Positions 27,601 to 36,459 of a stretch of DNA of 64,000 nt are shown piece by piece. Source of the stretch: Iocasia fonsfrigidae (GTDB lineage Bacteria; Bacillota; Halanaerobiia; Halanaerobiales; DTU029); the NCBI RefSeq assembly GCF_017751145.1, contig NZ_CP046640.1, positions 2,212,137 to 2,276,136 on the forward strand, in the 5' to 3' direction. The translations under genes were made by a program, and so were the position numbers. The first letter of the stretch is position 1. The number at the start of each line of letters is the position of its first letter. Below the pieces are notes generated by a model. That model worked only from the letters and a program-made list of their open reading frames with translations, had not been told where the DNA came from and made no database searches.

Positions 27601-28859
27601 AATTGATCTATTACCTTATCCTGATATATTTTCACTGCCCCAATTTCAATGATCTCATCTCGTTTATTATTTAAACCAGTAGTTTCCAGATCAAAAACAG
27701 TAAAAGTGGTATCACTAATTTTTTTTTGATAGGCATTATGGATAATTGCCTCACCATCATCTACCAGATAAGCCTCCAGACCGTATATTACTTTAACACC
27801 GTGTTTTTTACCAGCCCAGTATGCCTCAGGAAAGGATTGAACAACACCATGATCAGTAATTGCAATAGCAGGATGTCCCCAATCAGCTGCCCTTTTTACT
27901 GCCTCAGATACATCAACAACTGCATCCATAGCGCTCATCTTGGTATGTAAATGTAATTCTATTCTTTTTTCCGGGGAATTGTCCTTTTTGACAGCTCTTT
28001 GATATTTGTTCAGATCACGGGCTACCATCACCAAACCCTTGCTGTATTTATCATATTGAATATACCCCCTGGCCTTTAGCCAGGCCCCTTTTTCAATACC
28101 TTCTTTTACTTCTTGATCTTTTTTACCGGGAAAAACCTTAACTGTAAAAGAATAAGTATTATCAGTAAGATCTATTATAAAAAAGCTGTTTCCTTTTCTG
28201 GTCTTAATCTCATCTACATCAAAAATCCTTCCTGCTATAATGACCTCATCTTCTTCTCTTTCAATCTCACTTAATCTATAACTAATATCCTGTTTTATCT
28301 TTCTACCAAATATAATATTAGACCTGGTATTTGATTTTTGACCAGATACACTCTTAGCAGATTTTTTAGGCTTATTCAACCCCTTCTGATACTGACTAAG
28401 ATCAAAGGGCTGTTCAACTACCTCCAGGAAATCACCATTTTTAATCTCAAGCTCAGTATCAATCCCCAGGTAATAATCTAATTTATCTTTCAGATAAGAC
28501 TTTACTGCTGGTTCATTTAATTTTTCAAAAGCCATATCTGTCTCAGTCTCAATTACTATACACTTACCTTCTATTAAAAAACGTGATCTTTCTAACCAAG
28601 CATTTAGATACAGGAACTTTTCTTTTAAAACCTCCAGCAGATGGGGTAGAATCAGTCTAAATTCTTTTTCAAAAGATAGTTTATTTAAAATAGCTACCTC
28701 TAACCCCTTAAGTCTATCTTCAAACTCAGCAAGCAAGTTATCCTGTTTAATAGAGTTATTATCACATGGTATAAGATAACATGTCCTGCTATCATCATCA
28801 ACAATAATATATTTTAGCTGTGAGCAATATTTTTCACCAGGTTTAATTACTTTCTTCAT
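24669..28859 (-). CDS. polC: DNA polymerase III alpha subunit, PolC type
   Basis: Replicative polymerase of low-GC Gram-positives with its own proofreading. Order: N-terminal domain (1-190), OB fold (about 203-285, VIIAGRIFDVDEIKTRKG), PHP domain begins at 301 (ELHLHTKMSAMDAV) and resumes after the exonuclease insert, DEDDh exonuclease at about 386-560 (FTVFDLETTGL), a zinc-binding stretch (CPGC...CPEC), and the catalytic palm with PDIDLNFSGEYQ. 1396 residues, slightly shorter than Bacillus PolC. ATG with GGAGGAG four bases upstream. Gene order proS-GT2-polC-rimP. Confidence 0.97.
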   Translation of the reverse strand: MKKVIKPGEKYCSQLKYIIVDDDSRTCYLIPCDNNSIKQDNLLAEFEDRLKGLEVAILNKLSFEKEFRLILPHLLEVLKEKFLYLNAWLERSRFLIEGKCIVIETETDMAFEKLNEPAVKSYLKDKLDYYLGIDTELEIKNGDFLEVVEQPFDLSQYQKGLNKPKKSAKSVSGQKSNTRSNIIFGRKIKQDISYRLSEIEREEDEVIIAGRIFDVDEIKTRKGNSFFIIDLTDNTYSFTVKVFPGKKDQEVKEGIEKGAWLKARGYIQYDKYSKGLVMVARDLNKYQRAVKKDNSPEKRIELHLHTKMSAMDAVVDVSEAVKRAADWGHPAIAITDHGVVQSFPEAYWAGKKHGVKVIYGLEAYLVDDGEAIIHNAYQKKISDTTFTVFDLETTGLNNKRDEIIEIGAVKIYQDKVIDQFAVFIKPDSSIPSKITELTGITNQMVADAPALSEVIDDFLAFIGDSVLVAHNAKFDYGFLKSAIDKTERPLISSPVLDTLGLSRALYPGIKNHKLNTVCDELGVSLENHHRAVDDATATGEILLIMLQLLGEQEISQLAEINRLSKKIDWKELRPYHLIILAKNREGLRDLYRLVSNSHIKHFYRKPRILKSELKHLRDNLLLGSACEAGELYRSILDNKDKDEIIKTARFYDFLEIQPIANNEFLLNKLLDSKQELREINRRIYQLGKKLNKPVVGTGDVHFMDPEDSIYRQILQAGQGYDDEEQAPLYFRTTEEMLAEFDYFGDEIARELVIENPQKIADLCDELEIIPEKLYTPTIEGAAQEIREMAFVTAREWYGDLLPEIVEERLNRELDSIIGNGYAVIYLTSQKLVKKSLDDGYLVGSRGSVGSSLAATMTGITEVNPLPPHYRCPGCQYSEFITDGSVGVGADLPDKDCPECGEILIKDGFDIPFEVFLGFEGDKVPDIDLNFSGEYQSAIHKYTEKLFGKDYVYRAGTISSIAERTAFGFVKGYLDDNNYSKNTAEIKRLVKGCSGVKRTTGQHPGGQIVVPHDKSIYDFTPIQKPANDMETDTLTTHFDFHSIHDNLLKLDILGHDDPTSIRMLQDITGVSPFEIPLDDPDTMAIFSGTETLGVSPEEIGTTVGTLGIPEFGTSFVRQMLVDTKPTTFAELIRISGLSHGTDVWLNNAQELIRKGTAELAEVISVRDDIMNYLIQQGLEPGRAFWIMEHVRKGKGLSADEEEYMRENEVPRWYIDSCNKIKYMFPKAHAAAYVMMAFRIAYFKVHYPEAFYTTYFTTKAADFDARLICQGPEHILHVKGELEKKGNDLTAKEKGTLTILEIVTEALARGIVFTTVDIYKSDLKKFIITDKGLLPPLISLDGLGISAAESIAVSREEGSFTSIEDLVNKTRISKTVVEVMKEHGTLAELPEKNQLSLF

Positions 28860-28884
28860 GATACTCCTCCCTATTTTAGGTAGG

Positions 28885-29520
28885 CTATACTTTTAATTTA
28901 TTAAATAAAACCCTAAATATATCCCAGTACATTTTACTTCTAGCAATAACCCCTTTGATAATTCCTCTTTTTTCTTCCTTCATTATATGGGTCAAATCAG
29001 GCAAATCAACATATTTTACACGCCCTTTTTTCTTAACATGTTGATTTATGGCTATTTCCACACCATATCCTGCCTTTTTAAGACTACTCATGTCACTTAT
29101 CATCTCAGCCTTCACTGCCCTCTGCCCAGAAAGATTCGGAGAAAAAAATTGAGCTAAATCAGTAATACCCCTGCCGTGATTAAAAACCCCCACAGTCATA
29201 TCTGCTTCCCCTCTGTAGATAGGTTCTAGTAGATTGGTAATATGTACCTTATTTAAACCTATCAGATCAGCATCAAGCATAATAATAATCCTGGAGCTTA
29301 TCTCCTCAATCCCTCTCTGCAGTGCTGCACCCTTCCCCAGGTTTTTCGGCAGACTGATCACCCGAGCACCCGCTTTAGCCGCAAGCTCAGCCGTATTATC
29401 AGTAGAACCATCATTTATTACCAATACCTCTTGAATAGACTTAATCGTTTTAAGGGTATTAATAATAGATTCAATAGTATTTCCCTCATTGTAAGCAGGA
29501 ATTAAGACAGTTACCTCCAT
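28885..29520 (-). CDS. Family 2 glycosyltransferase
   Basis: About 211 residues, one GT-A domain: VLIPAYNEGNTI start, VINDGSTDNTAELA, LGKGAALQRG, and the metal-binding LDADL. The C-terminal third has no membrane segment, so it is a soluble or peripheral enzyme of the dolichol-phosphate-mannose-synthase-like group. Donor and acceptor unknown. Sits between proS and polC, not part of the usual Bacillus order. Two adjacent ATGs (29523, 29520); the second is better spaced from GGGGG. Confidence 0.85.
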   Translation of the reverse strand: MEVTVLIPAYNEGNTIESIINTLKTIKSIQEVLVINDGSTDNTAELAAKAGARVISLPKNLGKGAALQRGIEEISSRIIIMLDADLIGLNKVHITNLLEPIYRGEADMTVGVFNHGRGITDLAQFFSPNLSGQRAVKAEMISDMSSLKKAGYGVEIAINQHVKKKGRVKYVDLPDLTHIMKEEKRGIIKGVIARSKMYWDIFRVLFNKLKV

Positions 29521-29543
29521 CATGTTCCCCCTTAATGAAATAC

Positions 29544-31256
29544 CTAGTCAATATTCTTTAATATACCGATTACCTTTTCATACACAGAGTCAAGTTTAAT
29601 ATTTATTTCCTCACCAGTTTTCCTTACTCTAGCTTCTACCACACCCTTTTCTAAAGAACGCGAACCAATTGTTAATCTAAGGGGTATACCTATTAAATCA
29701 GCGTCATTAAACTTGACACCAGCCCTTTCCTGCCTATCATCAAGTAAAACCTCTATCCCATTATCAGTTAACTCTTGATAAATCACTTCTGCTCTTGTAG
29801 TTACCTCATCATTATTACCTAAAGGCAGAATTATCACCTGATATGGTGCGATAGCAGTCGGCCAGATGATTCCATTTTCATCATGCTGCTGTTCAATTGC
29901 AGCAGCAACCAACCTGGTAATACCTATTCCATAACTGCCCATAATTATCAACTGTTCCCTGCCATTTTCATCAAGGTATCTGGCACCCATACTCTCACTA
30001 TATTTACTGCCAAGTTTAAAAATATGTCCGACCTCAATTCCCGCTTTTATTTCAAGCTGACCTTCACAGTGAGGACATTGATCACCATCTTTAACCTTCC
30101 GAAGGTCAAGATAGTCTTCTACTTCAAAATCCTTACCTGGATTAACATTAATCAAATGATAATCCTTTTCATTTGCTCCAGTAATAGCATTCTTAAGATT
30201 TTTTACTCGTAAATCTGCCAATATTCTTATACCTTCTTTTATACCTACTGGACCAATAAATCCCGCAAAACTATTATACATCTCTGGGAATTTATCTTCA
30301 ACTACTGCTTCAAGCTCTACTGCATTTAGATAATTTGCCAGCTTAATCTCATTTAATTCATCATCACCAGAGAGTAACACTAAAATCGGTTCACCATCTG
30401 CCAGAAAAGCCAGTGATTTAATAGTCCTGTCAGCATTAACATTCAGATATTCTGTAATCTCTGCTATTGTTTTTTGAGCAGGGGTATATACCTTTTCGGC
30501 AGCAGCCATCTCTTCTTTTTCAAAAGCAGGGTCTGCAATAGCTGCCCCAGCCCTTTCAACATTGGCAGCATAATCACAGTTATTACAAAAGGCTACTTCA
30601 TCTTCACCAGCATCAGCTAGTACCATAAATTCATGTGAAGCACTACCACCCATGGCACCACTATCAGCCTCAACCGCCCTGACCTCCAGGCCACAATCTT
30701 TAAAAGCTTTTACATAGGCATCATACATAAGCTGATAGCTTTTATCCAGTCCCTCATAATCAGTATCAAATGAATAGGCATCCTTCATAATAAATTCACG
30801 ACCACGCATTATACCAAAACGCGGTCTAATCTCATCCCTGACTTTAGTCTGAATTTGATATAGGTTAAGTGGTAGGTCTTTATAGGAACGTATCTCATCA
30901 CGTACAAGATCTGTTATTATCTCTTCATGTGTAGGGCCAAGACAATACTCCCTTCCTTTACGGTCCTGGAACTTGATCATTAATGGTCCAAATCTATCCC
31001 AGCGACCGGATTCCTGCCAGAGTTCTGCAGTATGCATAATAGGCATAAGAAGCTCCTGAGCCCCACTCTCATCCATAGCCTTTCTAATTATATTTTCTAT
31101 TTTTCTAATAACCCTGTAACCCAGTGGTAAATAAGAATAAACACCCGCAGTCAGGGTTCTCATCATTCCTGCCCTGAGCATATATTGATGACTAAGCACT
31201 TCGGCTTCAGATGGTACCTCTTTTAAGGTTGGTAGATACATCTTTGACATCTTCAT
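29544..31256 (-). CDS. proS: Prolyl-tRNA synthetase
   Basis: Class II synthetase of the bacterial type with an editing domain. Seen: motif 1 region GVYSYLPLGYRVIRKIENIIR, motif 2 FRDEIRPRFG-like VRDEIRPRFGIMRGREF, an inserted editing domain (about 230-380), motif 3 GSYGIGITRLVAA and a C-terminal anticodon-binding domain. 570 residues, typical. ATG at 31256 with GGAG seven bases upstream. Part of ispG-proS order seen in many Firmicutes. Confidence 0.96.
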   Translation of the reverse strand: MKMSKMYLPTLKEVPSEAEVLSHQYMLRAGMMRTLTAGVYSYLPLGYRVIRKIENIIRKAMDESGAQELLMPIMHTAELWQESGRWDRFGPLMIKFQDRKGREYCLGPTHEEIITDLVRDEIRSYKDLPLNLYQIQTKVRDEIRPRFGIMRGREFIMKDAYSFDTDYEGLDKSYQLMYDAYVKAFKDCGLEVRAVEADSGAMGGSASHEFMVLADAGEDEVAFCNNCDYAANVERAGAAIADPAFEKEEMAAAEKVYTPAQKTIAEITEYLNVNADRTIKSLAFLADGEPILVLLSGDDELNEIKLANYLNAVELEAVVEDKFPEMYNSFAGFIGPVGIKEGIRILADLRVKNLKNAITGANEKDYHLINVNPGKDFEVEDYLDLRKVKDGDQCPHCEGQLEIKAGIEVGHIFKLGSKYSESMGARYLDENGREQLIIMGSYGIGITRLVAAAIEQQHDENGIIWPTAIAPYQVIILPLGNNDEVTTRAEVIYQELTDNGIEVLLDDRQERAGVKFNDADLIGIPLRLTIGSRSLEKGVVEARVRKTGEEINIKLDSVYEKVIGILKNID

Positions 31257-31267
31257 AAAACCACTCC

Positions 31268-32326
31268 TTACATTTTATCTATTTCAAGTAATAATTCCTT
31301 TAATAATCTATCTTCTTTAACTTTTTTTACTAATTTTCCTTTTTTAAAAATCAAGCCCTCATTTTTCCCTCCTGCAATACCTATATCAGCCTCCCGGGCT
31401 TCACCAGGTCCATTAACAACACAACCCATTACTGCTATAGTTATAGACTTGTCCAGGTCTTTAACGGCCTTTTCAACATCTTCAGCTAATTTAATTAAAT
31501 TAATATTAGTGCGTCCACATGTTGGACAGGAAATAATCTTAGGGCCTCTCTGACGTAGGTCCAAGAGACGAAGTATCTGCCAGCCAACTCTTACTTCTTC
31601 CACAGGACTACCTGTCAGTGAAACACGTACTGTATCCCCCAGGCCTGCTGTCAAAATACTCCCCAGTCCAAGAGCAGATTTAATTGTTCCTGACCAAACT
31701 GTACCTGCCTCTGTGATCCCAATATGAAAAGGATAATCCACTTCTTGTGCCAACAAACTATAAGCCTTAAGTGTCATCCAAATATCTGTGGATTTTAATG
31801 ATACAACAATATCATTAAACCCATTTTCTTCTAAAAGACTGATATGTGATAAGGCACTCTCCACCATGGCCTCAGCTGTTACAGAACCATATTTTTTTAA
31901 CAACTTTTTTTCTAATGATCCAGAATTAACCCCAATCCTGATTGGAATACCAGCCTCCTTGGCCTTTTGGGCAACTCTTTTAAGATGATCAAAATCTCCA
32001 ATATTACCTGGATTTAAACGCAGACCATCAACACCCTGTTTTACTGCCTCCAGGGCAAGTTTATAATCAAAGTGTATATCAGCAATCAGTGGAATCTTAA
32101 TCCTTTCCCTTAAACGCGATAGACAACTGGCTGTTTTCATATCCGGAACAGCAACCCTGATAATCTCACAACCAGCCACAACCAGTTCTTCGATTTGTTT
32201 TACTGTTTTATCTATATCAGCTGTTTTAGTATTTGTCATTGACTGAACACTTATAGGGGCATCTCCCCCTACAGGAACATTACCATAAAACACCTGATGT
32301 GTTTTCCGACGTTGATAATTAATCAT
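31268..32326 (-). CDS. ispG: 4-hydroxy-3-methylbut-2-enyl-diphosphate synthase
   Basis: Iron-sulfur enzyme of the MEP isoprenoid pathway converting MEcPP to HMBPP. Seen: GGDAPISVQSMTNTKT start, TIM-barrel DIHFDYKLALEA and GVNSGSLEKKLL, and the C-terminal cluster-binding cysteines in SCPTCGR and VMGCVVNGPGEA. 352 residues, two-domain type. Its ATG overlaps the rseP stop (TAATG). With dxr nearby it gives two MEP steps in one operon. Confidence 0.96.
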   Translation of the reverse strand: MINYQRRKTHQVFYGNVPVGGDAPISVQSMTNTKTADIDKTVKQIEELVVAGCEIIRVAVPDMKTASCLSRLRERIKIPLIADIHFDYKLALEAVKQGVDGLRLNPGNIGDFDHLKRVAQKAKEAGIPIRIGVNSGSLEKKLLKKYGSVTAEAMVESALSHISLLEENGFNDIVVSLKSTDIWMTLKAYSLLAQEVDYPFHIGITEAGTVWSGTIKSALGLGSILTAGLGDTVRVSLTGSPVEEVRVGWQILRLLDLRQRGPKIISCPTCGRTNINLIKLAEDVEKAVKDLDKSITIAVMGCVVNGPGEAREADIGIAGGKNEGLIFKKGKLVKKVKEDRLLKELLLEIDKM

Positions 32327-33399
32327 TAAAATATTGTCCTTCCTATATCTTTGAAGACCAGAAATACCATTAAAACAATTAATAAAATAAATCCAACTAT
32401 ATGTACAAAACTTTCTTTTTCTGGATTAACTGGTTTACCCCTTATTAGTTCTACAAAAATAAAGATTATCCTTCCCCCATCAAGGGCAGGAAAGGGTACC
32501 AGATTAATAATACCAAGGTTAATACTCAAAACTGCCATCAGGTTCAGAACACTACTAATACCTATCTCAGCAGCCTGACCTATCATACTAGCAATCATTA
32601 CTGGACCACCTATTTCAGCAGGGGTTTTCCCGGTAATCATATTAAAAAACCCAAGGACTGTTACCTTAAAAATATACCAGGACTGACCAAACCCCAGACG
32701 AAAAGATTCCAGTAAACCCACTTCTCTTTTTAATAACTGTGGAGCTATACCAATTACTCCCCCCTCTGCCGATTCTTCATACCTGGGAGTAACTTCTATT
32801 TCTATTAATTCTTCGTCACGTTCAACCCCTACAACTAGTTCTTTACCACTTGACCTATGGATAATATCAGCAAGTTCATCCCAGGTCTCAACACTCTGTC
32901 CACCAATAGAATATATTCGATCACCAACTTTAAAACCAGCCTGGGCAGCAGGTTGCCCTGGTATAATATCACCCAGTATATTTGAATTAGTCGTTCTAAC
33001 AGGAAGGCCAAAAATATTAAAAATTAAAGCAAAAATAAATATAGCCAGAACAAAATTCATGAAAGGACCATTAAAGACTACAGCAAATCTCTTCCAGACT
33101 GATTTTTGATCAAAACACTCTTCTTTTTCACGGGCATCATAATATATTTCTTTCTCTTCGGCACTCATCTCATCATCAGGTGGAAATTCACCAGTCATTT
33201 TACAGAACCCACCCAGGGGTATTCCCCTGATAGAATAAAGAGTCTCACCACGCTGGTAGGATAAAAGCTTCGGCCCAAAACCTATCGCAAATTCTTCAAC
33301 ACGGATACCTGACAATTTAGCAGCCAGGTAATGACCAAATTCATGAATAAATACTAAAATACCCAGGACTATAATAAAACTGAAAATAGTTAATAACAT
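32326..33399 (-). CDS. rseP: Site-2 intramembrane metalloprotease RseP/RasP
   Basis: Zinc protease that cuts membrane-embedded regulators and signal-peptide remnants. Seen: first transmembrane segment with VFIHEFGHYLAAK (HExxH), a PDZ domain (about 165-240, AAQAGFKVGDRIYSIGGQSV), and the second metal motif NLVPFPALDGGRI. 357 residues, four predicted membrane segments. The ATG lies inside the end of dxr, with GGGGG ten bases upstream. Confidence 0.95.
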   Translation of the reverse strand: MLLTIFSFIIVLGILVFIHEFGHYLAAKLSGIRVEEFAIGFGPKLLSYQRGETLYSIRGIPLGGFCKMTGEFPPDDEMSAEEKEIYYDAREKEECFDQKSVWKRFAVVFNGPFMNFVLAIFIFALIFNIFGLPVRTTNSNILGDIIPGQPAAQAGFKVGDRIYSIGGQSVETWDELADIIHRSSGKELVVGVERDEELIEIEVTPRYEESAEGGVIGIAPQLLKREVGLLESFRLGFGQSWYIFKVTVLGFFNMITGKTPAEIGGPVMIASMIGQAAEIGISSVLNLMAVLSINLGIINLVPFPALDGGRIIFIFVELIRGKPVNPEKESFVHIVGFILLIVLMVFLVFKDIGRTIF

Positions 33400-34547
33400 T
33401 CTTTCATAACCCCCTCTGCCATCTCTCTGGCTTCTTTATCTATCATATATATTTCCTCAAGAAGAGGATTATCTTTCCTTTCATAACTATCCATCACTTT
33501 TTCAACAATATATGTAATATCCGTAAACCGTATTTTATTTGCCAAAAATCCCATAACTGCAACCTCATTAGCAGCATTTAAAATTACAGGAAGACTACCG
33601 CCCTCTTTTCCAGCAGTATAGGCCAGACCTAGCGCAGGAAACTTTTCAAAATCTGGTTCTTCAAAATTTAAAGCCCCTACTGTAAATAAGTCTAAATTCT
33701 TTCCCAGACTACTCACCCGTTCAGGGTATGTTAAAATATTCTGTATCGGTATCCGCATATCAGCAACACCTAGTTCAGCCATAATAGAACTATCAATAAA
33801 TTCAACCATCGAATGAACTATACTTTCAGGATGAATAACAACCTTAATTTTATCATAAGGTTGTTTAAATAAATAATGAGCCTCAATTACCTCAAGCCCC
33901 TTATTCATCATGGTTGCAGAATCAATTGTTATCTTTCCACCCATATCCCAGTTGGGATGGTTTAAGGCTTCTTTTACAGTTACCGTTTCTAATCTATCTT
34001 TTTCAAGGTTTAAAAAAGGCCCTCCTGAGGCTGTAAGTATAATTTTAGCAATCTCTTTTTCTTTATGTCCTGCTAAGAGTTGGAAGACTGCATTGTGTTC
34101 ACTATCAATAGGTAAAATTTTATTTAATGGATTACTTAAATATTTCTCAATAATTTGACCACCAATAACCAGTGTCTCTTTGTTGGCCAGGCCAATCCTT
34201 GATCCCTTTTCAAGGGCAGCAACAGTAGGTGCCAATCCAACAGCACCAACAAGGGCATTGATCAGCAAATCACTCTCAACCTGTCCGGCCAGATAATTAA
34301 GTCCAGCAGGTCCACTCAGCACCTCAACTGCTTGATCAGCCAATCTATTTTTTAATTTTTTAGCATGATACTCATCCATAACTACCAGAAATTCAGGTTT
34401 ATACTTGTTGGCCTGTTTCTCTAATAAATCTATATTAGTATTAGCAGTTAATCCAATTACATTCCAATCATCAGACAGGTGCTCTATTACCTCCAGGGTC
34501 TGGGTACCTATTGATCCTGTCGACCCTAGAATAATTATTCTTTTCAT
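33390..34547 (-). CDS. dxr: 1-deoxy-D-xylulose 5-phosphate reductoisomerase
   Basis: NADPH-dependent first committed step of the MEP pathway. Seen: ILGSTGSIGTQTLEVI nucleotide-binding start, GLANKETLVIGG, PIDSEHNAVFQLL, LTASGGPF and NHPNWDMGGKITIDSATMMNKGLE with substrate and metal ligands. 385 residues. ATG with GGGAGTG upstream. Downstream of the AI-2E-family gene and upstream of rseP. Confidence 0.97.
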   Translation of the reverse strand: MKRIIILGSTGSIGTQTLEVIEHLSDDWNVIGLTANTNIDLLEKQANKYKPEFLVVMDEYHAKKLKNRLADQAVEVLSGPAGLNYLAGQVESDLLINALVGAVGLAPTVAALEKGSRIGLANKETLVIGGQIIEKYLSNPLNKILPIDSEHNAVFQLLAGHKEKEIAKIILTASGGPFLNLEKDRLETVTVKEALNHPNWDMGGKITIDSATMMNKGLEVIEAHYLFKQPYDKIKVVIHPESIVHSMVEFIDSSIMAELGVADMRIPIQNILTYPERVSSLGKNLDLFTVGALNFEEPDFEKFPALGLAYTAGKEGGSLPVILNAANEVAVMGFLANKIRFTDITYIVEKVMDSYERKDNPLLEEIYMIDKEAREMAEGVMKECY

Positions 34548-34553
34548 TAGTAT

Positions 34554-35618
34554 TCACTCCCTGAAATCAACCAAATTTAATAGATCAGCATTAAAAACAG
34601 CCTTACCCAGTACCAGTATTGCAGGGCCAATAATAAGCCCTAGAGTCCCTAAGATCCTGAATCCAACATAGAGAGCAATCATAGTTGCCAATGGATGTAA
34701 ACCAAGGTTTTTACCCATTATTTTACCCTCAGCCCCCTGTCTAATAGCCACCATAACTGTATATAGTAATAATAACTGAAAGGCATTATTAATATCTCCA
34801 ATAATAATATTATAAATAACCCAAGGAATAAAAATAAGGGCTGGACCGATAATAGGTATAAGGTCTAGAAAAGCAGAACTAATTGCTATAATTACTGCAT
34901 ACGGGTTGCCCATAATTGCCAGACCAATACCGGAAACAAGGCAGGTAATAGAAATAAGCATTATTTCGGCCCTGACAAAGCCAACAGCCGAACTAACCAG
35001 TTCTTTTTCTAGCTTAAAAAACTTAGCCCGCAACTCTTTCGGGAAAAGTCCCATAAGAAAACTATTTATTTTATCAATATCCTTACTTATAAAAAAGGTT
35101 GCAATAAAACTTAAAAATAAGACCGTTAAAATCATAGGTAATTTACCTAAAAAACCGATTACATTATTTATTACCATTACTATACCACTCTTTAAAGCAT
35201 TATATAATAACTGCATGTTCTCATTTAATACCTCTCTAATAGCTGGTGATATTTCCAGGCCATTAATTAAATCGGTTATTCTATTGTTTTGATTAATGAG
35301 CCATTGAAATTCTTCACCAAAGGTATTATAATCTGGTAGATTCTGCAGCAAGCGATTTAATTCCAGATAAATATGTGAAATCCCCAGAAAAAAAACGATA
35401 ATTAATACAGCTATAAAAAAGATCAAAACAATAAAGACAGCAAAACCTCTGTTAATATGTAGATATTCCTCAACTATTTTAACAACTGGATTAATTAAAC
35501 TTGCCAGTACAGCAGCAATGATAAAGGGGGTAAAATAAACAAAAAAATATTTTGACACAATTAGTATAAATAACATTAAACCAATAAAAATTAGCATTTT
35601 TTTTAAATACTTCTCCAT
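34554..35618 (-). CDS. AI-2E (PerM/YtvI)-family membrane protein
   Basis: 354 residues with about seven or eight hydrophobic segments. An N-terminal pair, a polar stretch (about 85-145), then the conserved C-terminal block: SAFLDLIPIIGPALIFIPW is the family signature (DxxPxxGP), followed by GKNLGLHPLATMIALYVGFRILG. Known members export autoinducer-2, exchange Na+ for H+, or are uncharacterised; which applies here cannot be told. It sits between cdsA and dxr, where Bacillus has no gene, so it is an insertion into the lipid/isoprenoid operon. ATG with AGGGG upstream. Confidence 0.85.
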   Translation of the reverse strand: MEKYLKKMLIFIGLMLFILIVSKYFFVYFTPFIIAAVLASLINPVVKIVEEYLHINRGFAVFIVLIFFIAVLIIVFFLGISHIYLELNRLLQNLPDYNTFGEEFQWLINQNNRITDLINGLEISPAIREVLNENMQLLYNALKSGIVMVINNVIGFLGKLPMILTVLFLSFIATFFISKDIDKINSFLMGLFPKELRAKFFKLEKELVSSAVGFVRAEIMLISITCLVSGIGLAIMGNPYAVIIAISSAFLDLIPIIGPALIFIPWVIYNIIIGDINNAFQLLLLYTVMVAIRQGAEGKIMGKNLGLHPLATMIALYVGFRILGTLGLIIGPAILVLGKAVFNADLLNLVDFRE

Positions 35619-35652
35619 ATTATCATACCCCTATTAATAAATACAATATTAG

Positions 35653-36459
35653 CTAAACAAGTAAATGAATAAGAAAAAAATAGGTAACAGGTGCTGTAAA
35701 AAGAAGACTGTCAAATCTATCTAAAATACCACCATGCCCTGGAATTAAATCACCAGAGTCTTTTAAGCCTAACTCCCGTTTCATTTTTGATTCAAAAAGA
35801 TCCCCTATAATGCCCGTTAAAGCAATAACCACCGCATATATAGACCAGTAGAGACTATAATACCCAAGATAGAACATATAAATCCCAACAACTATAATAG
35901 TCAGCAGAACACTCCCAATAGCCCCTTCTACTGTTTTGTTGGGGCTTATCTCCTCTGCTAGTTTATGACTTCCTAGAAACCTACCTGTAAAATACCCACC
36001 TACATCACTGGCCCAAGTAGCCAGCAACACCAGCCAGAGGGCTGTTGTTTTATTAAATGGTGCAGTAGAAAATTCCCTTAGAAAAAGTAGAAAAGAAAAA
36101 CCACCTGCAATATAAATCAAACCAAAAGTATTATAGGATAAGGATTCAAGGAAATTATTTTTAATAAATAAAAAATGGAGTATAAAATAAACAATTAAAT
36201 ACAGATATACAAGTGCTGGAAACACAGTATCAATAAGTCCTCTATTAATTAGATATGTGTAGCTAATAATTAATATACTAAAAGTGGTCATTAAGAAAAA
36301 ATTTTTTCCACTCTTTACTGGAAGCATTCTATTATACTCATAAATAGCAATTATAGTTAACAAAAATATAAGACTAAGAAATGGTATAGTACCTGTTATT
36401 ATACAGGCAAATAATATAATAATTCCAACTATTGAGCTTAATATCCTCTTAGTCAACAT
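35653..36459 (-). CDS. cdsA: Phosphatidate cytidylyltransferase
   Basis: Makes CDP-diacylglycerol from phosphatidate and CTP, the branch point of phospholipid synthesis. Integral membrane protein with about seven hydrophobic segments. C-terminal signature: WASDVGGYFTGRFLG, ISPNKTVEGAIG, and KDSGDLIPGHGGILDRFDSLLF. 268 residues. The start is uncertain: the ATG at 36459 lies within the end of uppS, and GTG 36468 or TTG 36456 are alternatives. Overlap suggests coupled translation with uppS. Confidence 0.94.
   Translation of the reverse strand: MLTKRILSSIVGIIILFACIITGTIPFLSLIFLLTIIAIYEYNRMLPVKSGKNFFLMTTFSILIISYTYLINRGLIDTVFPALVYLYLIVYFILHFLFIKNNFLESLSYNTFGLIYIAGGFSFLLFLREFSTAPFNKTTALWLVLLATWASDVGGYFTGRFLGSHKLAEEISPNKTVEGAIGSVLLTIIVVGIYMFYLGYYSLYWSIYAVVIALTGIIGDLFESKMKRELGLKDSGDLIPGHGGILDRFDSLLFTAPVTYFFLIHLLV

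Noticed and set aside
29883-30212. 109-codon frame opposite proS
   Set aside because: Antisense shadow; proS is intact and conserved there.
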